A DNA stretch of 64,000 bases from Brachynemurus nebulosus (Eukaryota > Arthropoda > Insecta > Neuroptera > Myrmeleontidae). This document shows positions 1-10,573 of the stretch, one piece after another. Made by a program: the position numbers and the translations under genes. Below the pieces are notes generated by a model, which worked only from the letters and a program-made list of their open reading frames with translations, made no database searches and was not told the DNA's origin. The stretch spans positions 16,284,725-16,348,724 of the forward strand of contig JAPWDM010000001.1 of the NCBI GenBank assembly GCA_035578155.1, written 5' to 3'. Every line of letters begins with the position of its first letter. The stretch's first letter is position 1.

Positions 1-133
1 ATATAGAAAAATAATCATTCTATTAATGATAATTTTTGTTATCAGAGGTTTCTTTCAGAAATAACTTCATTAATATATAAATATCAAAACTGTTCGGACA
101 TATGATCGCGTTCCGGTATAGGGGCTTTTACGT
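1..133. mobile_element. Right end of a TA-flanked MITE (family M1), cut by window edge
   Basis: The sequence up to 133 ends in ggggcttttacg and is followed by a TA at 134-135. The same family lies inverted at 38831, where both the terminal block and the inner core (octamers such as aataatca and ttatcaga) recur. A third copy with altered ends is at 19963-20193. The TA target suggests a Tc1/mariner-type MITE. No coding capacity is visible. Confidence 0.75.
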
Positions 134-899
134 TACATAGCTTATTTTTTCGTAATTGTGACAAATAGTCTTGCTTTACGATTAGAGTGAGTATAAATAT
201 CTTATCCACCTTATCTAATGTACCTAACTTGTAAATTATCTCAGACATTATGTATACAAAAATTATTAAAATTAAATTTATCAGTTCTTGTTTATTATTA
301 AATAACTTAACCAAATTCTGCATAATTAATATACATTCGTATTACTAAATTCGGATTAAATATATTCTATTTGGTATTTTTTTAAATAAAATATTTTAGG
401 AAAAGTATAATTTTCTTTAGAAATAATTGACTGAAGTAGCTGTGATTTAGGTATTTTTTATACTTAAAGTAACGAACTTGCTTAATTGTAATATTAATTT
501 AATGCATTATACAATTTAGACCTTTGTGAATGATATCACTGCATATCACATTGACTGACGGATTCAGAGTCAACTATACTGACGGAATGTACTAAATAAT
601 GTATTATTTTGAAAGCTTTTAAATTAAGAAATAAAATTAGGTTAATGAAAACATAGATGTACTTTACAGATGAGAATTTTATTTCGAATTTTTTTATTTT
701 TCTGTTCTACCAATTTTCTCGTGAGATCGCAGTAGGTGTAACTAACTTTTCTAATACCTTTTAGACACCGACCTTCTCGATCTTTATCTTAACGTGTGTG
801 TGTGTGTTTTTTTTTTTCAATTTATAACTCTGTTTATTTATTATAAGAAAATAATAAAAGATTTCTTTCCAGTATGTTATAGTACTTATTACAAACAAA
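134..899. other. Upstream region of the carrier gene, no gene seen
   Basis: AT-rich sequence with no supported exon. A short (GT)n run sits at about 794-808 and a T tract follows. The carrier start codon is at 900, so promoter and 5' UTR should lie here, but I see no convincing TATA or initiator element. Confidence 0.5.
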
Positions 900-3800
900 A
901 TGCGTCCCGAAACCAAGGATTATTTAAAAAACATGGCCATGCAAGTGGGTGCTGGCGGATCTGCAGGCTTCATTGAAGTCTGCATAATGCATCCATTGGA
1001 TTTGGTTAAAACAAGATTACAAATACAATCGTCAAAAGCTATTAAAAAAGAGTCTTACAGACACTACACTGGTATTATAGACTGTATTCGAAAAATGTAC
1101 CTGCATGAAGGTTTCTTGTCATTTTATAAGGGAATTGTACCTCCAATTTTAGCTGAAACACCTAAGCGAGCGACAAAGGTTTGTATTAATTAATGATACT
1201 TTTCTACTTTCAATTATACAATCTAGGACAGGCCTCGGCAACCTTTATCTTTGGGGGTCAAAATCAATCAGAATGTGACTATGACCAAAAGATTTTGGGT
1301 CAGTGATATTTTCTTGTTAGAAATTTGAAAAAGTCAACTACAAGTTTTTGCATATTTTGTGAATAAAAGGAGAAAAGATAGGACACAATAAAAGATATGT
1401 ATGTATTTTAAAGGTTTAAATTTTTTGAAGGAAAAAATAAATCCAAAAGATATAAAGTTGAAAAAAGGGCAGCTAATCATTGAACTTATAATTTATATAT
1501 TATACTTTATTTTCGGAACTCAAGTAGGACATTTGAAACTGTCAAATGGACCTTTAGGTGACCCATGAGTCAAAAGTTGCTAGGACCTAATCTAGAGCAT
1601 TTTCATAACTTTATTATTTTTGAAAATTGTATGTATTTTATTTTGTTGCAGTTTCTTACTTATGAACAGTATAAACAGTTCTTCTTATTTGGATCTCCAA
1701 CACCAACAGCTTTGGTTAGTATACCATACTTTAATTTTTTGTTAAAAATTCCCAGACAATTTTAAATCCTAAATATAGTATCCACTAGTATCCAAAGTGT
1801 ATTTTACTTTGATTTCATTTAAAGATAAGACATTACCATTAAAACTAACAATTTATCTTTTTCTAATTTATTCAGATTTGTTTTGATGTAATATTCAGTA
1901 TGTACTGAAATACAATTTCTAAGATATGTCTCAATAATACATAACCAGCTAAGTGGGTCGAGCATGTTTAGTCGATGATACGTAGACTGGTATATCGAAG
2001 TTCAGTTCCAGCAGTAGACTGTTTTTATGAAGATTTCGGGCAATTTCCTTTCATGATTTCAAATACGTATTTCTGTGACCGCGTACCTTCCAAATTCTAA
2101 CCCCTATCATTTCCTTTGTTCTACATTTATATCATAATTTAATGAATGGTAAACTTATATAAATATAAATTTATGCCCACCACTAAATTTGTGACATATG
2201 GAAAACTTTTTTATATTAAATTCCTTAGAAAATTTTACTGTTTGGATGCTAAACCCGATTATTATAAAGGAAATTTAGGGGAATCCGCCTCAGTGTGTAC
2301 TGTTTGAAAAATACTTAAAATATTAGTGGAAACTAAAGGCCAGCATTAGTGAATTATTTTTATTTCCTTATTTACATTTTCTTTAAAAGTGATTTTTAAA
2401 ATAGCTCTCTAGTTAATTAAAATTTACATAGTGTTTGAAAAATTATCAAATTAGATCGGCTGGGACTCCAACTCGGACCTGTTGATTACCAGCCAAGCGC
2501 CTTACCAATTAGGCCACCAACCGCTTGTTCGAGTCCCATTCCAATCTGATAATCAATCAAACATATCCTCTCCTTAATGCGAGACGCAGTTATATTTCTA
2601 ATTTCAAAAGTTATCGAGTGCCTGTGAAACATTATTAATTTATGACGAACTTTTGTTCGCATTTACACATACACCAATATTCATATGTTCACTTGATGTC
2701 CAGCTTAGCTGATACTTGAACACTCGATTTACTTTGGCATGTATGACCAATTCATTATGTTAATTAAAATTCACATAGTGTTTGAAAAGTTATCAAATTG
2801 GATTTAACAAAAGTTCGTCATAAGCCGCTGCTACACGATGCTACGAACACCTTCCAACATTCGACGTTGGATGGTTCATAGCATCGTGTAGCCGTTGTTC
2901 GAACCTATGAGTGTCCAATGTCGAGCGTCAAACGTTCGCATTTGGTCGTGTCCCGTTCGATGTCGGTATTTTTGCACCGAGTCAAAGGGATGCTTCGAAC
3001 GTTTGAAGGTCAGTGTTGGTTGTGTTGGTTGGTTCGACTCAGCAGCTGCACGACTCGTTCATGTGAAGAGAGACAACATCAGTGTATAACATTAGAGATA
3101 ACATCAGACAGATAACAGCGTCGTCCACTGAGTACCAACACATCATCATTCGTATTGGATCAAACATTCGATTCACCGTGTAGCAGATACATTCGTCGCA
3201 CCAACTGTCGAACTTAATTGCTTCAAACGTTCGATCGAACGTTGGAAGGAACGTTCGTAGCATAGTGTAGAACCCGCTATACATTAATAATGTTTCACAG
3301 GCACTCGATAACTTTTGAAATTAGAAATATAACTGCGTCTCGCATTAAGGAGAGGATATGTTTGATTGATTATCAGATTGGAATGGCACTCGAAAAAGCG
3401 GTTGGTGGCCTAATTGGTAAGGCGCTTGGCTAGTAACCAAGAGATCCGGGTTCAAGATCGGTATTCAGCCGATCCAATTTGATAATTTTTCAAACACTAT
3501 GTGAATTTTAATTAACATAATGAATTCGTCATACATGCCAAAGTAAATCGAGTGTTCAAGTATCAGCTAAGCTGGACATCAAGTGAACATATGAATATTG
3601 GTGTATGTGTAAATGCGAACAAAAGTTCGTCATACATTAATAATGTTTCACAGCACTCGATAACATTTGAAATTAGAAATAGTTCTCTAGTCTTTAATTT
3701 TTTAACTTTTCTCTCGAAGTTCTTACATATTATTTTTTTCTATATGTAGACTCATTCGTTAGCTGGAATGGGTGCTGGAATAACGGAAGCACTTTTAGTT

Positions 3801-4460
3801 AATTCTTTTGAAGTGATTAAAGTAACACTGCAAACAAATAGTAGTAGGGCGTTGGAGGCTCCTAGTACATGGGAAGTTACAACGCATATTATTAAAACTC
3901 AGGGATATGGTTTAAATGGTCTGAATAAGGGATTGGGTGCAACAATGTTAAGAAATGGTTTGTTTAATATGGTTTATTTTGGATTTTATAATTCTGTAAA
4001 GAGCTTAATGCCGAAACAAGAGGTATTTTTGGCTTCGAAATTTGAGTGTACGAGTAGTATGTTAAATGATATTTTTACTTTTTAGGATAGCATTAAAGAA
4101 TTTTTACAAAAGTTTGCGATTGGATTTACCTCTGGTGTTTTGGGATCTCTTTGTAATATACCTTTTGATGTAGCTAAATCGAGAATTCAAGGACCGCAAC
4201 CTGTTCCGGGGCAAATAAAATATAAATATACATTTCCAACAATGATGACTGTTTATCGTGAAGAAGGGTAACAACTTGATGAAATTTTATTTTTATTTTG
4301 AAATAACTTTTTTTATTTTTTCAATTGCAGATTTACAGCTCTTTATAAAGGTCTTGCACCAAAAGTTTTACGGTTAGGTCCGGGAGGAGCAATTATGATG
4401 CTGGCATATGAATACATTTACGAATATTTACAGAAGGTCTTTCCTAATGACAAGAGATAA
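900..4460 (+). CDS. SLC25A21: Mitochondrial 2-oxodicarboxylate carrier-like protein, 5 exons
   Basis: Coding exons are 900-1178, 1652-1714, 3750-4022, 4086-4267 and 4331-4460. They sum to 927 nt, 308 aa plus stop, close to the usual carrier length of about 300. All introns are GT..AG and phases match. Three mitochondrial carrier repeats are visible. Their signature motifs begin with PLDLVKTRLQ (residues 32-41), SFEVIKVTLQ (133-142, Ser for the usual Pro) and PFDVAKSRIQ (231-240). Family members exchange 2-oxoadipate or 2-oxoglutarate across the inner mitochondrial membrane, in lysine and tryptophan breakdown; the assignment rests on overall resemblance to the oxodicarboxylate carrier, so the substrate is inferred. 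The start at 900 gives a short N-terminus (MRPETKDYLKNM) before the first helix; Met at residue 12 or 14 is also possible. Intron 1 holds a hAT MITE and intron 2 an inverted SINE pair. A possible AATAAA lies near 4657. Confidence 0.93.
1229..1589. mobile_element. hAT-type MITE in carrier intron 1
   Basis: The left end reads caggcctcggcaacctttat and the right end aaaagttgctaggacct, an imperfect inverted repeat. Flanks are atctagga (1221-1228) and atctagag (1590-1597), which fit a decayed 8-bp duplication. The element is non-coding and lies wholly in the intron. Confidence 0.72.
1715..2401. other. Carrier intron 2, left part
   Basis: Intronic AT-rich sequence between exon 2 and the inverted SINE composite. 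I see no exon, repeat family or RNA gene in it. Confidence 0.5.
2450..2525 (-). repeat. tRNA-Thr-like SINE head, minus-strand copy
   Basis: On the minus strand the sequence has an A-box like tggcctaattgg. It also has an anticodon-arm-like segment, cttggctggtaatcaac, whose loop would carry GGT (Thr). The B-box region (gagttggagtc) is decayed and there is no acceptor-stem pairing, so this is a SINE head and not a tRNA gene. Confidence 0.65.
2823..3278. mobile_element. MITE inserted inside the SINE composite
   Basis: The left end has gctgctacacgatgctacga and the right end tcgtagcatagtgtagaacc, an imperfect inverted repeat. Both sides show ATA. The uninterrupted target (gttcgtcatacattaataat) is present at about 3625, so the empty site can be read in the same window. 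A second palindrome around 2827-2896 lies in its left part. No transposase is seen. Confidence 0.78.
3398..3470 (+). repeat. tRNA-Thr-like SINE head, plus-strand copy
   Basis: It has an A-box-like tggcctaattgg and a perfect 5-bp anticodon stem, cttgg/ccaag, around the 7-nt loop ctagtaa (anticodon AGT, Thr). The B-box-like ggttcaagatc is at 3449-3459. The acceptor stem does not close and the unit is embedded in repeat sequence. It is therefore a pol III-type SINE promoter of threonine-tRNA origin rather than a functional tRNA. Confidence 0.7.
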
Positions 4461-5084
4461 GAATTTTAAGTTATACTTTTAATATAAGTTCATCACTGAT
4501 ATTAATATTTTACAATTTTCACTTATATTCGATATAGAAAGAATATTTTTTATGTAGAATAGATATTGTATAGATTGCAAAGTCTGTGTAAAAAGTACAA
4601 ATCATTAAAAATTAAATTAAGTGTATAATAATATAAAATTACAATACTAAAAATTTAATAAAATAACTAATATAAATAATTAATTTTTTTTATTGATAAT
4701 ACATCTCATTGTTAGTTAGAATGTGCATTTATGTATCCATAAAACTAATATATTTTTAATAAATATAATTGATGACGACAATTATTTTTTTAAATTAATT
4801 TACAAGAAGTAATATAGGTAATATATTTGATAATATTTTAAAGTTGTTTTATTAAATTTGTATTTTATAGTACGTATCGTACGTATAATTGATATTTATA
4901 AAATCAGTAAGTAGTCATAAAGGTTTAAATCAGAACTATTTCTGATGGATCATTTTTGTTAAAGTAATATCAGGCCGTATCAAAAAATATAAAAATAAAT
5001 ATTTACAAACAGTATAAAACTATTTATTTAATTTTTTTTTAATTTAATTGATATTGGCTGATATTTTTTAATTTAATTGATAAT
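4461..5084. other. 3' flank of the carrier gene, no gene seen
   Basis: Very AT-rich, with several AATAAA-like hexamers, including one near 4657 that could end the carrier transcript. I see no exon or repeat family that I can name. Confidence 0.5.
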
Positions 5085-6175
5085 GGACAAAAACTGGGCC
5101 CGGTGAAAGTAGAAAATGGTATACGACAAGGTGATTCTCTAAGCCCTCTTCTTTTCAACATAATTATGGATGAAATTATGTTAGACCTAAAAAAGCTGAA
5201 GGGGTACAAGATGCAGAACGGTGAAATTGCTTGTTTATTTTACGCAGACGTTGCAGTGCTTATTGTGAAATCCGAAGATAATTTACAAAGACTTCTACAT
5301 ACATTGCCCCAGAAAGGAACAATTAAATATGAAAGTATCCACCAAATAGACAAAATGTATGGTCACAGGCAAACTTTCAGTACGATGTTACTTAGAATTA
5401 GATGGAGAAATTATGGATAACGAAAGCGTCTAAAGTATCAGGTTGCCTAAGCAACATATGGCACAATCAGTGCTGGATTTACACTATGGGCACGCGGGGC
5501 CCGGGCGGCAAAATTTGGAACACGCGTGACAGTTGGGCTTTTTTGGGGTGGGGGAGGGGGCTCATCACTTATTTCTTAATAGGAAAATAAGAAATGGGAG
5601 TTGTCTTTTTTTTTGCTCGTCATTTATTTTTTGATAGGAAAAAGGAAAAAAATGGGAAAGTTATTAAGAAATTTTTTTTTAATTTTTGTTTTACGAAAAA
5701 GTAGGAGTGGCATTTTTTACATTGTCCCGGGCGGCACTTAGAGTAAATTCGGCCTTGGGCACAATAAACATCGTATTATGGAAGTCAAATGTTGAATTTA
5801 TATATTGGTGGTCAGACCAGTTCTCACCTACAGCTGTGAAACGCAGTGCGATACTTCAAATACTAAGCAAATTGAGACTACCGAAATGAGAACACTGAGA
5901 AGAATTTCGGGGAAATCGCTGAGATACAGAGTAAGAAGCACTGATATATGAAAAAGTCTAGATATTCAACCGGTCTGCAATTGGGTACTTGGAAGACTTG
6001 GGACGATCATATAAGCAGAATGAATCGATCTAGAATTGTGAGAATTGCAAGAGATAAGTCACCGCATGGAAGAAGACATGTTGTAAGGCCAAAGAAATAA
6101 TGGAGGGATTCATTGTAATTAATTGTTATCATCAGGCCAAAATTGGCTTACAGTATGAAGAAGAAGAAAAAGATC
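5085..6175 (+). pseudogene. RTE-like non-LTR reverse transcriptase relic
   Basis: The left part reads as reverse transcriptase palm: NGIRQGDSLSPLLFN, then CLFYADVAVLI, where the usual YADD is YADV. Right of the inserted hAT element, the frames resume with SNVEFIYWWSDQFSPTA and a tail resembling RIVRIARDKSPHGRRH and RPKK. This is the typical C-terminus of RTE-group (BovB-like) ORF2 proteins. It is 5'-truncated, frameshifted and split by the element at 5468-5757. It cannot encode a working enzyme. Confidence 0.8.
5468..5757. mobile_element. hAT-type MITE (family H1) in the RTE relic
   Basis: The element begins cagtgctggatttacactat and ends agagtaaattcggccttg, an imperfect inverted repeat. It is flanked by a perfect 8-bp duplication, ggcacaat (5460-5467 and 5758-5765). 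Inner ends share the cccgggcggca motif. Related copies lie at 63413-63658 and inside 39277-40624. Removing it restores continuity of the reverse transcriptase relic, so it is the younger insertion. Confidence 0.88.
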
Positions 6176-6742
6176 TTATATGGTATATCATTAAAAAATG
6201 AAGTTCAAATTCCTTTCATCATATTTCATTTTTAGATTCTGTTTATGAAATATAGAGCTTCACAGTGAGATCTTTTTGTCAGTTATTCTGCCGTCCCCCT
6301 ATATTAAGTCTGACTATTGGTACAAGAAATTTGAAAGATATGTAGACACTATCACTTGATAAGAAGATTTAATTAGAATTATGTCGGTTTTGTCGGTAAC
6401 TTTCGGAGACAGGCAATCAAATTTTCGCTAGTCAAGTAAAAAAAAGTACTAAAAAATGTTCGTATCCGCGCGATGTTATGATTAATGCCACACATTAATA
6501 TATGTGTTTGTTTGTTCGCCTATGTTCAAAACTCTTGAATTATGTTTCTTTTAAGGGAGATATTTATAGGGAACCAAATTATCACATAACTGATTCTCAT
6601 AGTAACATTAGCAAAACACGTGTAAGTATATAACACGTGTTATAACATTCTCGATATATTTGCCTATTTTTATGTTAAGGTAAATCGATCACTTGAAATT
6701 TTCCAAGTTTAGAATTTGAAATTTTAGTATATTATAGAGAAA
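6176..6742. other. Intergenic stretch, nothing recognised
   Basis: AT-rich. A small inverted motif, aacacgtgt, occurs around 6613-6640. I see no exon or named repeat. Confidence 0.45.
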
Positions 6743-7854
6743 GATATGATTAGAGTGAGGACATTGGTCCGCACAAACGCGTTCCTAAGGAGCGACCAAT
6801 TTTTTATAGTGGGTTCTAGCACACACTACGTCGTCGCGTATTTTGAAAATATACCCGAAGTCAGAGCTTGTGACGTCACTGACCGATCTAGGATCGGATA
6901 TAATTTACAAAACAGAAACTAACAAAATGACTCTTTAAAATATACCTCATTTCAGAGCCAAAACCGGGTATATTTTCAAGTACAAGAATACTACTATGGG
7001 AATTTAAATATATACCCGATAATAAATTAGTGTAATCTTATACAGTTACTAACAAGGTATATTTTTAAACTTATTTCAACTGTAATGTATACTGGATCTT
7101 CATATAAAAAAAAATATGCACATATGATTTAAAACAAGACCTACTTTGTTGCAAATAAATAAAACCGTTACAATTTTTTGAAATAATTTTTAGCTTCTTC
7201 TTATCTTAATTCTTAATTGTTAGCGTGTGAGTTAAACGTGCAAAATTTGTTTAAAATTGAATATAAATAAAACAGATTTAGAAGGTTTTTTTTACATAAG
7301 CGTATGAATATGGACGGATAATATTATTTGAATTCGAATCCGCTGAAAAATAATTGGTGCAATTAAGGTAGTAGTCTGGTAACTTGGATTGAAAATCGAA
7401 AATTTTTTTTGTTTAATTCGAAAGTACAATATATTGAGAATATACTGTGAAAATTTTAGATCGAAATTCAACGAAAACAAAACAAAACGAAAAATTTTTG
7501 AATCCGTTGCTATTTTATGAAAAAAATGTAAAAAAAACCTAAGAGCACCAGTAGCCGTCATGTTAAGACATGAGCAGGACTTTACATTAAATTTTTTCGT
7601 TCATAATTATACGAAATAATTAACAGTAAAGCTAAAAGGAAAAAGAATTTTATGATTTTTCAGGAATATTTTAATTTATTTGAATATATTTATAATAAAT
7701 ATATTAATAAGAATAAAATAAAGGAAAAAGTGTGGTGTACCAGTACCCGTCAATAAAAAATTAACAATGTTCCAGTATCCGTCAGAGGAGAGACCCAGTA
7801 TCCGTCATTCTCTAGAATATGATTTATCTTAAACAACTGAGCTATATAATTAGG

Positions 7855-8100
7855 ATGTGGCTATTTATACATACAGTATGTATAACTAATTGGCTATTTA
7901 TACATACAGTATGTATACACAATTGGCTATTTATACATACAGTATGTATACGAAATTGGCTATTTATACATATATTGTGTATATGAAATTAGCTGTTTAT
8001 ACATAATTATGTTTATACTGAATTGGCTATTTAAACCTACAGTATGTAGTTATGTACTACCTAAAGCTAAACTGTATACGCAGTTGGCTACTTATACATA
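7855..8100. repeat. Minisatellite, unit about 40 bp, left arm
   Basis: The unit contains tggctatttatacatacagt followed by atgtata and a variable end. About five to six increasingly decayed copies run left to right. Each unit holds its own short palindrome, tatacatacagtatgtata. The array is matched in inverse orientation at 8834-9001. Confidence 0.85.
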
Positions 8101-8833
8101 CTGACTGAATGCGCTATTATTAGAATTAATATTTTTTTAATAACTACACCATTATAATAACCGAATACCTCCGATTGAGCTGAATTATTTTTTTACATAA
8201 TATTTTTGGCTTAAGAAATTATCCCCTAAACGGATTTTTGGCGACGAGGACCGGAAGTGTATTTTTCAACCCTTCGAATGTCAAGCCTAGGGATTACTAA
8301 AAAATGTTTTCCGTTACCATAGCAACAAAAATTAAAGATCGATTCTTATGGAACTTGGTGAGTAGCACAAAAAAGAAACAATGAAGTTTTTCGATATTTT
8401 GCTTCGTTTTCGTGATATTACGTGTCAAATTTGAAAAACTTACTATATTGGATAGACAATTACGATTTGTATTGATAGAAGTAAGTGGAAAATGGACCGG
8501 ACAACATCATTGAAACCTCCTTTTCAGAAAAAGGGTAATTAAATAATTTTGAAGTCATTACACGCCGAGACATATTTGTAAATCATTACCCTTTGCCCAA
8601 GAATGAAGTTTCATTGGTGATGTCCCGTTCATTTTTCACTAATTTCTATGAATAAAATCGGTGGTACGCGAGAATTTCGTTATTATTAGAATCGATAAAT
8701 TTGTTATTATAAGTTATTTTACTGTCACCAGTGGAAAAATCCATTTTAATACGCGCACCACGAAATTTTGACGATATTTTTGGTGCTCAGTGTGCGCATT
8801 ATACATCAGAAATTAAGGTAATTCTGAATAAGT

Positions 8834-9001
8834 AGTCAACTGCGTATACATACTGCATGTTTAAACAAAATATTACATATACATACTGTATGTATAAATA
8901 GCCAATTTCGTATACATACTGTATGTATAAATAGCCAATTGCGTATACATACTGTATGTATAAATAGCCAATTGCGTATACATACTGTATGTATAAATAG
9001 C
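8834..9001. repeat. Minisatellite, inverted partner of 7855-8100
   Basis: About four units of atgtataaatagccaatt-type sequence form the inverse of the left array. Matching single-copy flanks (aggatgtggctattta on the left, taaatagccacatccata on the right) show that the two arrays are arms of one inverted repeat. Confidence 0.85.
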
Positions 9002-9333
9002 CACATCCATATAATTAAAATACTTAAAGATTGATACCATTCAAGTCTTTTTAATTCGACTCTCATATATTCACTCATATTTGCAAAAAAAATTCGCTCA
9101 AATTGTCAATTTTTTGCGGCGTCACAATGCTGTTTTCCTTTAACTACTTGATTGAACCATTTGTTTACCAACAAATTGAAAGAGGGATGTTTTTCATACT
9201 ATTCTTATTAAATATTGAGTTTGAAAATATACCCGAGCTCAGCGCTTTTAATGGGTATATTTTCAAGTATCGAACTATGGTTAATTTTATTGACGCTATT
9301 CACACAAATGTAAATTTGTAAAAATGAATAAAT

Positions 9334-9360
9334 AAATATTATTATTATTATTATTATTAA
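9334..9360. repeat. (ATT)n microsatellite
   Basis: About nine uninterrupted ATT units inside the right half of the 6751-9647 element. Confidence 0.9.
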
Positions 9361-9431
9361 ACATTGAATGTATACCCGAGTTCAGATACATTGAGCTCTG
9401 AATACGGGTATATTTTCCAAATACGCTACGT

Positions 9432-9562
9432 CGTCAAAAGTATGGGGACACCTTGACCCAGGGGGTGCCCACCCTTTTGACGCGGCACTGTACTTAATGT
9501 TGTGGTACATTGCCGTGTCAAAAATGTGGGCACCCCCTGGGCCAAGGTGTCCCCATACTTTT
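9432..9562. repeat. Long hairpin inside the 6751-9647 element
   Basis: The left arm, with aaaagtatggggacaccttg and then cccagggggtgcccac, is repeated inverted as gtgggcaccccctgggccaa and ggtgtccccatacttttt. Arms are close to 60 nt around a short centre. It is probably a small foldback MITE nested near the right end of the larger element. Confidence 0.82.
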
Positions 9563-9655
9563 TACAACGTAGTGCGTGCTATAACCTGTAATAAAAAATT
9601 GGTCGCCCCTTGGGAACGCGTTTGAACGGACCAATGTCCTCACTCTAGATATGAT

Positions 9656-10573
9656 GCATTCACTGACACTATTTTGAATAATTTCTGACGTGTAGTTTAG
9701 AAGAAATAAATTTTCAAAGTTAGAATTTTTAACGTACGAGTAAATGCCAAAGAATGATTAGAGGTGAATCAATGGTATATATTTAAGTAATGTTGTTGTG
9801 TTATTAAAAACCAACTTTAAGATTTAAAAAACTGAAAATTATTTTCTTTTATGTTTTTGAATCATTAAAAAACTATTTTGTTTAATATTGGACGTTTAGT
9901 TATTGTAATAAATAAAAAAAAAAAAACTATAAAAATGTCATTTTATACTAATACACCCATAATATATTTGTGTACGTATTAGTTATTATGTGTGCGAACA
10001 CGTCAACTACCAGAATCAGATTCATTACTTTTAAAATTATTAAAATTAGAAGATTGAACCATAATCAAATATTAATATTGTTACATGTATTATAAAATTT
10101 AACTTATTTTTCTACACATAGATTATATTTATTTATAGAGAAAAAAATAGATTTAGTAATTTATTTCTCAGTACTGATCGATTCACCTTAAACCGATGTT
10201 AAGCCGAAAAAATGTGCTTAAATGTCCTATATTTGATCCCAAAAGATGTGAAAAAACCCCAGCTGCTGAGGAACCCTGACTTTATGCGCACTTGAACTAC
10301 ATCGATAGGTATTTAAAATAAATGAAAATTTTCTTTTAAAATGCGTAAGTTTATTTTCTATATTTTTGCGTAGTTAATAATTATCTTTTAAAATGTAATA
10401 TTACAAAAAATAAAAAAATAGCGATAGTTGTTCCTAAATTACCAGTTTTAACTGTAGATGTATAATACAGATAAATACTTTTATTTAAGGGAGTTAAAAT
10501 AAATTTAGAATATTACAAATTAATTAAAAAAGCTTAGCTTAAAAATCATAAAGCATAATATTTATGTTTTATA
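9656..10573. other. 3' flank of the WD40 gene, no gene seen
   Basis: AT-rich, no recognised exon or repeat. On the minus strand an AATAAA at about 10480-10485 lies just downstream of the WD40 stop codon and is a plausible poly(A) signal. Confidence 0.5.

Larger units (their letters stand above)
2402..3690. repeat. Inverted pair of tRNA-derived SINE units around a MITE
   Basis: The left arm (about 2402-2820) reappears inverted on the right (about 3279-3690). Each arm contains a tRNA-like head. The whole structure is bordered by atagctctctag on the left and atagttctctag on the right, a possible target duplication. The block tacattaataatgtttcaca occurs twice on the right (3279 and 3633), so the right half is not a simple mirror of the left. 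Confidence 0.75.
6751..9647. mobile_element. 2.9-kb inverted-repeat element with perfect 8-bp duplication
   Basis: The left end is tagagtgaggacattggtcc and the right end ggaccaatgtcctcactcta, a near-perfect inverted repeat. Both sides carry gatatgat (6743-6750 and 9648-9655). The TAG start with an 8-bp duplication fits hAT. The interior is almost all secondary inverted repeats: tandem arrays at 7855-8100 and 8834-9001 face each other, a hairpin lies near 8481-8645, another at 9432-9562, and gaaaatatacccg-type motifs recur. I see no transposase. It resembles foldback-type elements, whose long arms are built from short repeats. Confidence 0.85.

Noticed and set aside
3398..3470. A functional threonine tRNA gene
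   Set aside because: No acceptor stem closes, the B-box is imperfect and the sequence is embedded in an inverted SINE pair.
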